From Trichlorobacter ammonificans (GTDB lineage Bacteria > Desulfobacterota > Desulfuromonadia > Geobacterales > Pseudopelobacteraceae): a stretch of 64,000 nucleotides of DNA. The translations under genes were made by a program, and so were the position numbers. Below are positions 34,454 to 43,766 of this stretch, piece by piece. Each line of letters starts with the position of its first letter. Positions within the stretch are counted from its first letter, which is position 1. Under the pieces are notes generated by a model. That model had not been told where the DNA came from and made no database searches. It was given only the letters and a program-made list of their open reading frames with translations. The stretch is from assembly GCF_933509905.1 (NCBI RefSeq), contig NZ_OW150024.1, positions 601,001 to 665,000 on the forward strand. Direction: 5' to 3'.

Positions 34454-35059
34454 ATGATGCCGAAGGTTGCTTCATTTTGTCTCTCCCTGGTACTGCTACT
34501 GCCGCTTGCGGCCGCTGCTGATCCGGTGTTGCCGGTTGAAAACGGCGTGGTGACCTCAAAGGCCGGCTGGCGGCAGGACCCCTTCGGCAGCGGCAGGCTG
34601 GTGTATCACCGCGGTACCGACATCGCCGTGCCGGTGGGAACGCCGGTGAAGGCCGTGCGGCCGGGACGGGTGGCGCTGGCCGGCTGGCACGGCGCCTACG
34701 GTGTTGCCGTGATTCTGGAGCATGCCGACGGCAGCCGCACCCTGTACGGCCACAACGCCCTGGCACGGGTGCAGCCGGGAGAGACGGTGGAGGCGGGAGC
34801 CGTCATCGCTCTGTCCGGCAACAGCGGCAGGTCAACCGGTCCCCATGTGCACTTTGAAGAGTTGTCGCCGGTGGAGCCGTTGCCTGCGCTGGCTGCCGCG
34901 TCACCGCAGCAGGAGACGTCGCAGGCGGCGGTCCGTGCCGGAGTGCTGCTGCAGGAGCAGCGCCTTGAAGCGGCCTTGAACGCGGCGTTGCGCAGGATCA
35001 ACCGCCTGCCGGAAGAGGCGGCGGTCAGTGCTCTTGGAGGAGGACAGGAGGAACCATGA
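34454..35059 (+). CDS. Secreted M23-family peptidase (LytM-like)
   Basis: The 201-residue protein has a signal peptide (residues 1-21, cut after AAA) and an M23 domain with zinc ligands in YHRGTDIAVP and HVHFEE, plus the TLYGHNALA catalytic region. It may open the peptidoglycan to let the efflux complex cross the wall, or it may be a noncleaving adaptor. Its stop overlaps the start of the TolC-like gene (ATGA). M23 genes are uncommon at the head of Cus operons. Residues about 150-201 are helical and variable. Confidence 0.87.
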   Translation: MMPKVASFCLSLVLLLPLAAAADPVLPVENGVVTSKAGWRQDPFGSGRLVYHRGTDIAVPVGTPVKAVRPGRVALAGWHGAYGVAVILEHADGSRTLYGHNALARVQPGETVEAGAVIALSGNSGRSTGPHVHFEELSPVEPLPALAAASPQQETSQAAVRAGVLLQEQRLEAALNAALRRINRLPEEAAVSALGGGQEEP

Positions 35060-36360
35060 GGTTTCAAAGCGTGCTGTTCATGATGGTCATGGTGCTGGCG
35101 AGCGTCGCGCCGCAGATGGCGGCTGCCCAGCCGGAGAGCCTGGAGCAGCTGGTGGCCGAGGCTCTGGCCAACAATCCGGAGATAAAGGCGTCCGAAGCAC
35201 GCTGGCGGATGTTTGCCGGCAGGGTGAAGCAGGCGGGGGGGCTGGAGGACCCAATGCTGATGCTGAAGGCCCAGAACCTGCTGGTCCGCGATCCCCTTAC
35301 CTTCAACCGCGACGCCACCACCGCCAAGGTGATCGGCATCTCCCAGCAACTGCCCTTCTGGGGCAAGCGGGCCTTGCGGGAAGAGATCGCCACCCTTGAG
35401 GCGGAGAGCTACCGCCACAGCATCGAAGAGCGCAAGCTGGAGCTGGCCCGGATGGTCAAGGAGACCTGGTACCAACTCTATGCCACGGACAAGTCCCTGG
35501 CGATCATCGAGAAGAACCTGAAGATCATGGATGACTTTCTGACCATTGCCGAGGCCAAATACGCCGTGGGTCAGGGGGCCCAGGCCGATATTTACAAGGC
35601 CGGCCTGGAAAAATCAAAAATGCTGGATATGCAGATATCCCTTCAACAGAAACGCACAAGCCTGGCAGCAAACCTCAACTACCTGCTGTACCGGCCGGGC
35701 ACCACGCCGGTACCCCCCATTCCCGAGTTCCCCCTGCCTGAGCTTACGCAACGTGTCGAGCAGTTAAACGCCCTTGCCCTGAAAAAACGCCCCCAGGTCA
35801 AAGGTCTCACGGCGCTGGCAAACAAGGGCGCTGCTGCCCGCCGTCTGGCCCACAAGGAGTTCTGGCCCGACGTGAACGTCTCCTTTGAGTATATGTTCCG
35901 CGAATCTGTGCAAAACGGCATGGCCAATGACCCCGGGTACAACATGTTTACCCTGGGCCTGACTTTCAACCTGCCGGTGCAGTGGAGCCGGCGGCAGGCC
36001 ATGGTGGCTGCGTCGTCATCGGAAACGGCCATGGCCACGGATGAACTGAACGGCCTGAAAAACAGTATCAGCTATGTCATCAACGACAGTCTGGCCCAAC
36101 TGGAACGGCGCAAGCGGCTGGTGGAGCTGTACAGGGGGGGGATCATTCCCCAGGCCGAACAGTCCCTGGAATCGGCCCTGATCGGCTACCGGGTCAACAA
36201 GGTGGATTTTCTGACCGTGCTCGACGGCAGGGTGAGCCTGTTCAATTACGAGCGGGAGTTGTTCGAGTCCCAGGCCGAGTACATGATGCAGCTTGCGCGG
36301 CTGGAAGCGGCGGTGGGAACGGATCTGGCGCTTTCCGCTCCGCACGAGACGAAACACTAG
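35056..36360 (+). CDS. cusC: TolC/CusC-family outer-membrane efflux protein
   Basis: The 434-residue protein has a signal peptide (about residues 1-23) and two outer-membrane efflux protein repeats: LEQLVAEALANNPEIKASEARW at about 28, in which the conserved NPE is visible, and a second repeat in the C-terminal half. Long helices with coiled periodicity form the trans-periplasmic tunnel. It is not lipidated, unlike E. coli CusC. The operon order (outer-membrane, adaptor, RND pump) gives the CusC assignment. Confidence 0.88.
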   Translation: MRFQSVLFMMVMVLASVAPQMAAAQPESLEQLVAEALANNPEIKASEARWRMFAGRVKQAGGLEDPMLMLKAQNLLVRDPLTFNRDATTAKVIGISQQLPFWGKRALREEIATLEAESYRHSIEERKLELARMVKETWYQLYATDKSLAIIEKNLKIMDDFLTIAEAKYAVGQGAQADIYKAGLEKSKMLDMQISLQQKRTSLAANLNYLLYRPGTTPVPPIPEFPLPELTQRVEQLNALALKKRPQVKGLTALANKGAAARRLAHKEFWPDVNVSFEYMFRESVQNGMANDPGYNMFTLGLTFNLPVQWSRRQAMVAASSSETAMATDELNGLKNSISYVINDSLAQLERRKRLVELYRGGIIPQAEQSLESALIGYRVNKVDFLTVLDGRVSLFNYERELFESQAEYMMQLARLEAAVGTDLALSAPHETKH

Positions 36361-36369
36361 AGGTATCTC

Positions 36370-37773
36370 ATGAACCTGAACAAGAAAATTGCCATCCCCC
36401 TTTCTATCCTGGCCCTGTCCGTGGCGGGTGCAAGCTGGTTCTACAAGAGCGGTACGTTCTCCAAACAGACCGAGCTGCACAAGGCCGACGGCGCACGTCA
36501 CCAGGAGCAGAGTGCGCCGCCGCTCTATACCTGCCCGATGCATCCCTTCATCATCAAGGATGCGCCGGGCACCTGCCCGATCTGCGCCATGGAGTTGGTG
36601 AAGAAGGTGACCGGTGCCGCCGACACCACGGCGCTGACTCCGGAGCAGCAGCAGGAGATGGCCCGGCTGGGACAGATCGCGCTTTCGCCCACCCAGCGGG
36701 TGATGGCCAACGTGGCGGTGCAGGAGGCCAGGGTGCAGGAGTTGACCAGGGAGATCACCGCCGTGGGGCTGGTGCAGTACGACCAGTCCCGCCAGGCCAA
36801 GGTGACCGCCTGGATCGCCGGAAGGATCGATGCCCTGCACGTCAATACCGTGGGAAGTCAGGTCAGCAGGGACCGGCCGGTTGCGGAGCTGTACTCTCCC
36901 GATCTGCTGGCCACGCAGCAGGAATACCTGCTGGCGGTGAAAAGCCGCGACCGTTTGAAAAACTCGCCGATTCCGGCCGTCGCACAGAACGGCGAGGGGC
37001 TGGTGGCGGCGGCCCGACAGCGCCTGATGCTGTTCGGTGTCAAGGAGCAGCAGATCGCCGAGCTGGAAAAAGCCGGCACCCCCACCATCAAACTGCCGAT
37101 CTATACGCCGCTCTCCGGGGTGGTGGTGGAAAAGATGGTGCAGCAGGGGCAGTATGTGAATGTGGGGGATGTGCTGTTCAATGTTGCCGATCTTTCCCGT
37201 GTCTGGGTGGAAATCGAGGTGTATGAAAGCGAATTCCGGAACATCAGGATCGGCCAGGCCGTTGAGATCCGTTCCCAATCTTTTCCGGGGCGGGGATTCA
37301 GTGGCCGGGTGGCCTTCATCTATCCTTTTCTTGATCCCAAGACCCGCACGGTGAAGGCCCGGGTGGAACTGCCCAATCCGGGCATGCTGCTCAAGCCGGA
37401 CATGTTCGTCAACGCCGTGCTCAAGGTGGGGGCGGGCGCGGCGGTAACGGTACCGGTCACGGCGGTGATGGATTCCGGCAAACAGCAGACGGTCTGGGTG
37501 GAGATACGGCCCGGCGTTTTTGAGCCGCGCATGGTGCAGGTGGGACAGCGTACCGATGCCCTGGTGCAGATACTGTCCGGTGTCAGGGCCGGTGAAAAGG
37601 TGGCGGTGTCCGGTGCCTACCTGATCGATTCCGAATCGAAACTGCGGGGGGGCGCCGCTGAGGATCACAGCCAGCATACCGGCGGTGCACAGCCTGAAGG
37701 CAAAGTCCCGGCGGTTCCGCAGCAGCCGGCGCCGGGCAAGAAGCCGCTGAATATGGATGATATGAAGATGTAG
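36370..37773 (+). CDS. cusB: CusB-type periplasmic adaptor with N-terminal heavy-metal-binding domain
   Basis: The 467-residue adaptor has an N-terminal hydrophobic anchor (residues 8-24). A heavy-metal-binding domain YTCPMHPFI...PGTCPICAMEL follows at about residues 55-80, with paired Cys/His/Met ligands. The membrane-fusion core comes next (VTAWIAGRIDALHVNTVGSQ, a helical hairpin, and the barrel YTPLSGVVVEKMVQQGQ). The C-terminus is Met/Lys/Asp-rich (MDDMKM). It links the RND pump to the outer-membrane channel and delivers metal. Confidence 0.93.
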   Translation: MNLNKKIAIPLSILALSVAGASWFYKSGTFSKQTELHKADGARHQEQSAPPLYTCPMHPFIIKDAPGTCPICAMELVKKVTGAADTTALTPEQQQEMARLGQIALSPTQRVMANVAVQEARVQELTREITAVGLVQYDQSRQAKVTAWIAGRIDALHVNTVGSQVSRDRPVAELYSPDLLATQQEYLLAVKSRDRLKNSPIPAVAQNGEGLVAAARQRLMLFGVKEQQIAELEKAGTPTIKLPIYTPLSGVVVEKMVQQGQYVNVGDVLFNVADLSRVWVEIEVYESEFRNIRIGQAVEIRSQSFPGRGFSGRVAFIYPFLDPKTRTVKARVELPNPGMLLKPDMFVNAVLKVGAGAAVTVPVTAVMDSGKQQTVWVEIRPGVFEPRMVQVGQRTDALVQILSGVRAGEKVAVSGAYLIDSESKLRGGAAEDHSQHTGGAQPEGKVPAVPQQPAPGKKPLNMDDMKM

Positions 37774-37823
37774 GATTTTCCCCCTTGATAAAGGGGGACT
37801 TCAAAGCTCAAAGGCATATCCTT

Positions 37824-40800
37824 ATGATTGAAAAAATCATCGAATATTCCGCCCGTAACCGGTTTGTGGTGCTGCTGCTGTTCGGACTGGTCACCGCCTG
37901 GGGACTCTGGGCGGTCCGCACCACTCCGGTGGACGCCATCCCCGACCTGTCCGACAACCAGGTGATCGTCTTTACCGACTATCCGGGCCGGTCTCCCCAG
38001 GTGGTGGAGGACCAGGTCACCTACCCCTTGGCCACCAACCTGCAGGGGCTGCCCCAGGTGAAGGCGGTGCGGGCCTCCAGTGCCTTCGGCTTCTCGATGA
38101 TTTACGTGATCTTCGAAGACAAGGCCGATATCTACTGGGCGCGGACCAGGGTGCTGGAGCGGCTCAATTACGCCGCCTCGCTTTTGCCCCCCGGCGTGGT
38201 GCCAACCCTGGGGCCCGACGGCACCGGCGTGGGGCATGTGTTCTGGTACACCCTGGAGGGAAAAGGGTACGATCTTGAGCAGCTGCGCACCCTGCAGGAC
38301 TGGTTCGTGCGCTACCAGTTGGGCACGGTGCAGGGGGTGGCCGAGGTGGCTTCCATCGGCGGTCTGGTGCGGGAGTACCAGATCGACCTGGACCCGGTGA
38401 AGCTGCAGGCCTACAACATCACCAGCGGCCGGGTGATGGAGGCGGTGCGCGGCTCCAACAAGGATGTGGGGGGACGGCTGCTGGAGCAGGCCGACGCCGA
38501 GTACCTGATCCGCGGCCAGGGCTACGTCAAGACCCGGGAGGACCTGGAGAATATCGTGGTGGGGGCCGACATGCGCGGCACCCCGATCTACGTCAAGAAC
38601 CTGGGTACGGTGCAGATGGGGGGCGCCATCCGCCGGGGACTGCTGGACTTGAACGGCGAAGGGGAGGCCGTGGGCGGCATCGTGGTGATGCGCTACGGCG
38701 AGAACGCCAGCGACGTGATCAGCCGGGTGAAGGAAAAAATCACGGCCCTGGAAAAGGGCCTGCCCCCCGGTGTGAAGATCAAGGTGGCCTACGACCGCTC
38801 CGACCTGATCAAGCGAGCCATCGCCACCCTGAAAACTTCGCTTCTGGAGGAGTCCGTCGTGGTCTCCCTGGTGATCCTGGCCTTCCTGCTGCATTTCCAG
38901 AGCTCCCTGGTGATCGTGCTGACCCTGCCGATCGCCGTGCTGATCTCCTTCATCACCATGAAACTGATGGGGGTCACCTCCAACATCATGTCCCTGGGAG
39001 GGATCGCCATCGCCATCGGTGTGCTGGTGGATGCCGGGGTGATCATGGTGGAGAACTGCTACCGCCACTTGTCGGAGATGCCGCCGGAGGAGCGCAGGGA
39101 AAAACGGCTGGAAGTGATCATCGCCTCCTCGAAGCAGGTGGGACGGGCCATCTTCTTTTCGCTCGCCATCATCGTGCTCTCCTTTGTGCCGGTCTTTCTG
39201 CTGGAAGGGCAGGAGGGGAAGATGTTCCACCCGCTGGCCTTCACCAAGACCTTTTCCATGGTCGCCTCGGCGGTGATCGCCATCACCCTGGTGCCGGTGC
39301 TGATGTATTTTTTCATGCGGGGCACAATGCCGCCGGAAAGCGCCAATCCGGTCTCCTCCTTCTTCATCCGGCTCTACGCGCCGGTGATCCGCTGGGTGCT
39401 GGTCTGGAAAAAGACCACCATTGCCCTGAACATCGCGGCCCTGGCCCTGGCGGTGCCGCTGTTCATGAAGATGGGGAGCGAGTTCATGCCCCCCCTGGAC
39501 GAGGGGTCGCTGCTCTACATGCCGGTGACCCTGCCCAACGTTTCTCTCACCGAGGCCAAGCGGATTCTCCAGGTGCAGGACGCGGTCATCAAGAGCGTCC
39601 CGGAGGTGGAGCAGGTACTGGGTAAGGCGGGGCGGGCCGAGACCTCCACCGACCCGGCGCCGGTTTCCATGTTTGAAAGCATCATCATCCTGAAACCGAA
39701 GGAGCAGTGGCGGCCGGGGGTGAAGAAGGCGGACATCGTGGCCGAGCTGGACGCGAAACTGCAGCAGATCGGCGTGCGTAACGGCTGGACCCAGCCGATC
39801 ATCAACCGGATCAATATGCTTTCCACCGGGGTGCGTACCGACCTGGGGGTGAAGATTTTCGGTTCCGACCTGAACGTGCTGAAGGACCTGGCGGTGCAGG
39901 CGGAAGGGATCCTGAAGACGGTGCCGGGGGCTGCCGACGTGGTGGCGGAGCGGGTCACCGGCGGCAATTACCTGGATATCGAGATCGACCGCGAAGCCGC
40001 GGCCCGCTACGGTGTCGGCGTGGCGGAGATCCAGGACGTGATTTCCACCGCCCTGGGGGGGGAGACCCTCACCACCACGGTGGAGGGGCGCAACCGCTTT
40101 CCGGTGCGTATCCGCTACCTGCGGGACTACCGCGACAACATCCCGGCCATCCAGCGCATCCTGGTGGGTGGGATGAACGGCGCCCAAGTGCCGCTGTCGC
40201 TGGTGACGAAGGTGAAGGTTTCCACCGGCGCGCCGGAGATCAACAGCGAGGGGGGGCTACTGCGCTCCATCGTCTTTCTCAACGTGCGGGACCGGGACAT
40301 GGGGGGCTTCGTGAACCAGGCCAAGCAGACCCTGGAGCAGCAGTTGAAGCTCCCCGCCGGCTACTACGTCACCTGGTCCGGGCAGTGGGAGAACCAGGTG
40401 CGGGCCAAGGCGCGGCTGCAACTGCTGGTGCCGCTGGGCATGGTGATCATCTTCGTGCTGCTCTACTTCACTTTCCATTCCGCCCTGGAGGCGGCCATGG
40501 TGATGCTGTCGGTCCCCTTCGCCCTGGTGGGGGGGGTCTACCTGGTCTCGGCCCTGGGGTACAACCTCTCGGTGGCGGTCTGGGTCGGCTTCATCGCCCT
40601 GTACGGCATCGCGGTGGAGACCGGGGTGGTGATGGTGATCTACCTGCACGAGGCCCTGGACAAACGGCTGAAGCTGGGACCGGTGACGGAACAGGATATC
40701 TACGACGCCACCTTTGAGGGGGCGGTGCTGCGGCTGCGGCCCAAGCTGATGACCGTAGCGGTGGCCCTGCTGGGACTGGTGCCGATCATGTGGTCCTCCG

Positions 40801-40961
40801 GCACCGGCGCCGACGTGATGAAGCCGATCGCTGCCCCCATGATCGGCGGCATGATTTCCTCGGCAGTGCATGTGCTGATCATGACCCCGGTGATATTCGT
40901 GCTGATGAAGAAGCGGGAGTTGGTCAAGGGGACGTTGAAGTATTCGGGGATGAAGCATTAA
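37824..40961 (+). CDS. cusA: Heavy-metal efflux RND pump, CusA/CzcA family
   Basis: The 1045-residue pump has the RND topology of twelve helices and two large periplasmic loops. Signatures are TTPVDAIPDLSDNQVIVFTD, the proton-relay helix GGIAIAIGVLVDAGVIMVEN, EFMPPLDEGSLLYMP, and GRAETSTDPAPVSMFE of the heavy-metal subfamily. These favour a monovalent-metal (Cu/Ag) pump over CzcA, but substrate choice is not settled by sequence alone. I chose the ATG at 37824 (AAAGG upstream, MIEKIIEYSARNRF start) rather than the longer frame. It lies 51 bp after cusB. Confidence 0.94.
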   Translation: MIEKIIEYSARNRFVVLLLFGLVTAWGLWAVRTTPVDAIPDLSDNQVIVFTDYPGRSPQVVEDQVTYPLATNLQGLPQVKAVRASSAFGFSMIYVIFEDKADIYWARTRVLERLNYAASLLPPGVVPTLGPDGTGVGHVFWYTLEGKGYDLEQLRTLQDWFVRYQLGTVQGVAEVASIGGLVREYQIDLDPVKLQAYNITSGRVMEAVRGSNKDVGGRLLEQADAEYLIRGQGYVKTREDLENIVVGADMRGTPIYVKNLGTVQMGGAIRRGLLDLNGEGEAVGGIVVMRYGENASDVISRVKEKITALEKGLPPGVKIKVAYDRSDLIKRAIATLKTSLLEESVVVSLVILAFLLHFQSSLVIVLTLPIAVLISFITMKLMGVTSNIMSLGGIAIAIGVLVDAGVIMVENCYRHLSEMPPEERREKRLEVIIASSKQVGRAIFFSLAIIVLSFVPVFLLEGQEGKMFHPLAFTKTFSMVASAVIAITLVPVLMYFFMRGTMPPESANPVSSFFIRLYAPVIRWVLVWKKTTIALNIAALALAVPLFMKMGSEFMPPLDEGSLLYMPVTLPNVSLTEAKRILQVQDAVIKSVPEVEQVLGKAGRAETSTDPAPVSMFESIIILKPKEQWRPGVKKADIVAELDAKLQQIGVRNGWTQPIINRINMLSTGVRTDLGVKIFGSDLNVLKDLAVQAEGILKTVPGAADVVAERVTGGNYLDIEIDREAAARYGVGVAEIQDVISTALGGETLTTTVEGRNRFPVRIRYLRDYRDNIPAIQRILVGGMNGAQVPLSLVTKVKVSTGAPEINSEGGLLRSIVFLNVRDRDMGGFVNQAKQTLEQQLKLPAGYYVTWSGQWENQVRAKARLQLLVPLGMVIIFVLLYFTFHSALEAAMVMLSVPFALVGGVYLVSALGYNLSVAVWVGFIALYGIAVETGVVMVIYLHEALDKRLKLGPVTEQDIYDATFEGAVLRLRPKLMTVAVALLGLVPIMWSSGTGADVMKPIAAPMIGGMISSAVHVLIMTPVIFVLMKKRELVKGTLKYSGMKH

Positions 40962-40964
40962 GAC

Positions 40965-41066
40965 GGGCGCGCCTTTTCCGCGATATCTGCGTCAGGCTTC
41001 ACCATGCGCTTGTGCGGCGTAGCGCTGCTACGCCTCCGCGGCATGGCTTGCCTTCCTTGATCTCGC
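40965..41066. repeat. Intergenic palindromic repeat after cusA
   Basis: It shares GGGCGCGCC, TTTCCGC, GCGTCAGGCTT and TGTGCGGCGTAGCGCTGC with the element at 24181. The palindrome GCGTAGCGCTGCTACGC is complete here. Both copies sit within the two metal operons. Confidence 0.6.
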
Positions 41067-41126
41067 GAAAAAATCGCACCCGACAGGAAAACCGGAACGC
41101 CCGGAAACACGAAAAGGAGAAGCATT

Positions 41127-41576
41127 ATGAAAAAACTGGTACTTGCAGTTGCAGCAGTTATGGCCCTGGCAGCTCCGGCGGCCTTTGCCGCCTCCGATCA
41201 CGGCAAGCACGGCGGGCATGGCAGCAGCGCCCATGAAGAGGTGGTGGACGGGGTCAAGGCGGTCTTTACCGTCCAGACCATGAAGGAGGCGATGAAGGCC
41301 ATGGGGATGGAGCTGCCCAAGGGGGTGAAGGAGACCCACCATATCCAGGTGGGCTTCACGGACCTGAAAAGCGGTAAAGCCCTGACCGAGGGGGAGGTGG
41401 CCATCAAGGTGCTGGCCCCGGACAAGACGGAGCAGACCAAAAACCTGTCAGCGATGCAGGGGCATTTCGGCGGCGATTTCGTGATGGCCAAAAAGGGGCG
41501 CTACGGCGTGATGAGCAAGTTCAGGCTGAAAGACGGCACAGTCCGCCAGGCACGGTTCTGGTATCAGGTGAAGTAG
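41127..41576 (+). CDS. Secreted His-rich protein, YtkA-like, in the Cus operon
   Basis: The 149-residue protein has a clean Sec signal peptide (residues 1-21, cut after AFA), a His-rich N-terminus (SDHGKHGGHGSSAHEE) and a small beta-sandwich domain (HHIQVGFTDLKSGKALTEGE, KNLSAMQGHFGGDF). The Met and His residues near METHH-type positions suggest metal binding, as in periplasmic copper chaperones. AAAAGGAG precedes the ATG. It follows cusA after the palindromic repeat and is probably the last gene of the operon. Confidence 0.8.
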   Translation: MKKLVLAVAAVMALAAPAAFAASDHGKHGGHGSSAHEEVVDGVKAVFTVQTMKEAMKAMGMELPKGVKETHHIQVGFTDLKSGKALTEGEVAIKVLAPDKTEQTKNLSAMQGHFGGDFVMAKKGRYGVMSKFRLKDGTVRQARFWYQVK

Positions 41577-41701
41577 CAGGAGACGATTCCTGCGGGGTAG
41601 CACCGGAAAGGCAGTTGTTCTCTACGCAAGGGATGCCCAGGGGGGCAGCCGTGAGCACGCTGGAACAACAGCCTTTCCGGCGTTTGCACGCGACGCTCCT
41701 G

Positions 41702-42289
41702 TCAGCGTTTTTCAGGGGTGCACTCCATGGCCTCAAGTCGGACCGCCGTAACCTGTTCGGGTAACATCAGCGGCAGACTCTCGGCAAGATTTCGTTCTCC
41801 CCTGCCGTCTTTCATCGGTATGGTACCGAAGTGATGGATGACGCCCCGTGCTCGGGACGGTTCGGTAGTGGTGGGCTGGGGCTGGTAGTTCGGGGTACGG
41901 AGAGGTTGTCCGGTTTTTTCCTGGGGGCCGACGCCGGGTTGGAGCGGCGTACCGCCGGGAAGCGTTTTCTCCTCTGCCGTGTTGGTGAAGGAAAGGTTGA
42001 AGTTCCGGGTGACTGCGGAGCTGTACTGAATTGTGCAGCGGTACGGCAGGCTGGCAGCTGTCTGGGAAGCACTGCGCGCCAGCAGCGTGCCACCCAACTG
42101 GCACTCGCCCGACGGGCGTCCCGGCATGCCGCAGCGTAGTGAGGTCTGGACTGCCTGGATACTGGCGGACGGATCATGCTGCGGCGGGTGGTAGGTAAGA
42201 TCAAGGGCGCCTGCCGATGGAGCCGCGCACACTGCACCGGCGATCATAGCTGCCGTCAGGCTGGAAATTCGGCGTACACCCTGTTGCAT
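41702..42289 (-). CDS. Secreted hypothetical protein
   Basis: The 195-residue protein has a signal peptide (residues 1-28, cut after AGA) and no recognised domain. Three cysteines are visible in the mature part (RCGMPG, GECQLGG, YRCTIQ), then a Pro/Gln/Thr-rich segment (about 110-145) and a final ECTP. GGGAGG lies 7 nt before the ATG. The cysteine pattern suggests disulphides in the periplasm or outside. The gene opposes the Cus operon and has no obvious partner. Confidence 0.6.
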   Translation of the reverse strand: MQQGVRRISSLTAAMIAGAVCAAPSAGALDLTYHPPQHDPSASIQAVQTSLRCGMPGRPSGECQLGGTLLARSASQTAASLPYRCTIQYSSAVTRNFNLSFTNTAEEKTLPGGTPLQPGVGPQEKTGQPLRTPNYQPQPTTTEPSRARGVIHHFGTIPMKDGRGERNLAESLPLMLPEQVTAVRLEAMECTPEKR

Positions 42290-42372
42290 GTCATCCTCCC
42301 GTTTTCAGAATGTGTCTCGCTGAAGTTCATCACGCCTGTGGCAAAGAATTGCCCTGACAATCCTGCGTGATC

Positions 42373-43347
42373 TCATGACGGCTTCGTTCCCGTTCCGCGC
42401 AGATACTCCAGAAGCTCCCCGAAATCAGGGGGCGGCTCGCTGGTGAATTCGAGAAACTGTTCGCTGACCGGATGAACAAATCCCAATACCCTGGCATGCA
42501 GCGCCTGGCGCCCCAGGGCGCGGATCATCCCCTGCAGGCGGCTGTCCTTCAGGTTGTTGCACCTGCCACCGTCGGGGTAGAGCGGGTCTCCCAGTAGCGG
42601 CATGCCGGCTTCGGTGAGGTGTACCCGGATCTGGTGGGTGCGGCCGGTCTCCAGGCGCAGTTGCACCAGGCTGGCCGGGCCGAACCGTTCCAGCACCCGC
42701 CAGTTGGTGACCGCCTGCTTGCCGTGGCGGGCCGATCCCGAAAGTCGCAGCCGTTCCGTGGGGTGCCGGCCGATGATGCCGCTGATTCTTCCGGTGTCGG
42801 TTTTCGGGGAGCCGTAGACCAGAGCCCAGTAGAGCCGCTTGACGCTGTGTTCGGCAAACTGGTTGGCCAGTCCCCGGTGGGCGGTGTCGTTCTTGGCCGC
42901 CACCAGCAGGCCGGAGGTCCCCTTGTCCAGGCGGTGGACGATACCGGGGCGAAGTTCGCCGCCGATGCCGGAAAGATCGTCGCAATGGGCCAGCAGGGCA
43001 TTGACCAGGGTGCCGGTATCGACACCGGCGCCGGGATGAACGGTCATGCCTGCCGGCTTGTCGATGACGATCAGGGCGTGGTCCTCGTAGATCACGGTCA
43101 GCGGAATAGCCTCCGGCCGGGGCAGTGCGGCAACCGGCGGCGGCACCGTCACCTCCACCCTCTCCCCCCCGCGCAATTTCAGGGAGACCCGTGGCGTCTG
43201 CCCCTCCACCAATACCCGCCCCTCCTCCACCAGGCGCTGCACCGCGGAGCGGCTCTGGTCCGGCAGTGTCGCTGCCAGAAATGCGTCCAGCCGTTGTCCG
43301 GTCGCTTCCGGCGGTATCAGCAGGTGATGGGTCGGTTCGTCGTGCAT
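42373..43347 (-). CDS. rluD: Ribosomal large-subunit pseudouridine synthase (RluD family)
   Basis: The 324-residue enzyme has an N-terminal S4 RNA-binding domain (GQRLDAFLAATLPDQSRSAV), the strand VIYEDHALIVIDKPAGMTVHPG and the catalytic Asp in GIVHRLDKGTSGLLV. The C-terminal ETGRTHQIRVHL motif also fits. It isomerises uridines in 23S rRNA helix 69 or a related site. The ATG at 43347 gives the family start. The frame upstream is not conserved. Confidence 0.93.
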   Translation of the reverse strand: MHDEPTHHLLIPPEATGQRLDAFLAATLPDQSRSAVQRLVEEGRVLVEGQTPRVSLKLRGGERVEVTVPPPVAALPRPEAIPLTVIYEDHALIVIDKPAGMTVHPGAGVDTGTLVNALLAHCDDLSGIGGELRPGIVHRLDKGTSGLLVAAKNDTAHRGLANQFAEHSVKRLYWALVYGSPKTDTGRISGIIGRHPTERLRLSGSARHGKQAVTNWRVLERFGPASLVQLRLETGRTHQIRVHLTEAGMPLLGDPLYPDGGRCNNLKDSRLQGMIRALGRQALHARVLGFVHPVSEQFLEFTSEPPPDFGELLEYLRGTGTKPS

Positions 43348-43366
43348 GGAAGGGTCTCGAATGATG

Positions 43367-43393
43367 AAAGGCGTGTCTCCTGGACACGCCTTT
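43367..43393 (-). terminator. Hairpin between the small conserved gene and rluD
   Basis: AAAGGCGTGTC pairs perfectly with GACACGCCTTT around a 5-nt loop, about 30 bp after the small gene's stop on the minus strand. The trailing T tract is short. Confidence 0.55.
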
Positions 43394-43423
43394 GCTGATG
43401 TCAGGCTGCCGGAAGGGCAGCAG

Positions 43424-43687
43424 TTACCAGATGGAGGACTCGATCTTGCCGGCACGCTTGATCAGGATATCCACCAGGGTCAGTTCGAACATCCGTTCCG
43501 GGTCCAGGTTCGGCGAGACGCGGGAGAGGAAATGCTGCCGTCCCTCTTCGATCTCTTCGGCGAGCAGCTCGAAAATGCTGTCCTCCTTGATGCCGCGTTC
43601 CACTTTTTCCTGGTTGTAGATCGCCACATCGGACAGGATCGCCCGCGCCAGCCGTGCCGCCTGATCCCGGTTGGTGATGATGTTCAT
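43424..43687 (-). CDS. Small conserved hypothetical protein
   Basis: The 87-residue acidic, helical protein (NRDQAARLARAILSDVAIYN, ELLAEEIEEGRQHFLSRV) has no signal peptide or motif I can name. AAGGAG lies just before the ATG and the codon use matches its neighbours, which supports a real gene. It lies between the HtrA protease gene and rluD, same strand, and is followed by a hairpin. Confidence 0.75.
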   Translation of the reverse strand: MNIITNRDQAARLARAILSDVAIYNQEKVERGIKEDSIFELLAEEIEEGRQHFLSRVSPNLDPERMFELTLVDILIKRAGKIESSIW

Positions 43688-43766
43688 GACGTCTCCTTGG
43701 AATGCCTGTCTGCTACCGTGAAAGTGTAGACCACCTGCACGGCAAAGTAAACCGAAACGGGCAGGT

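Noticed and set aside
37665..40187. 840-codon open frame on the minus strand opposite cusA
   Set aside because: It is a shadow of the RND pump with low-complexity His/Asp/Gly-rich translation. No start signal or conserved domain.
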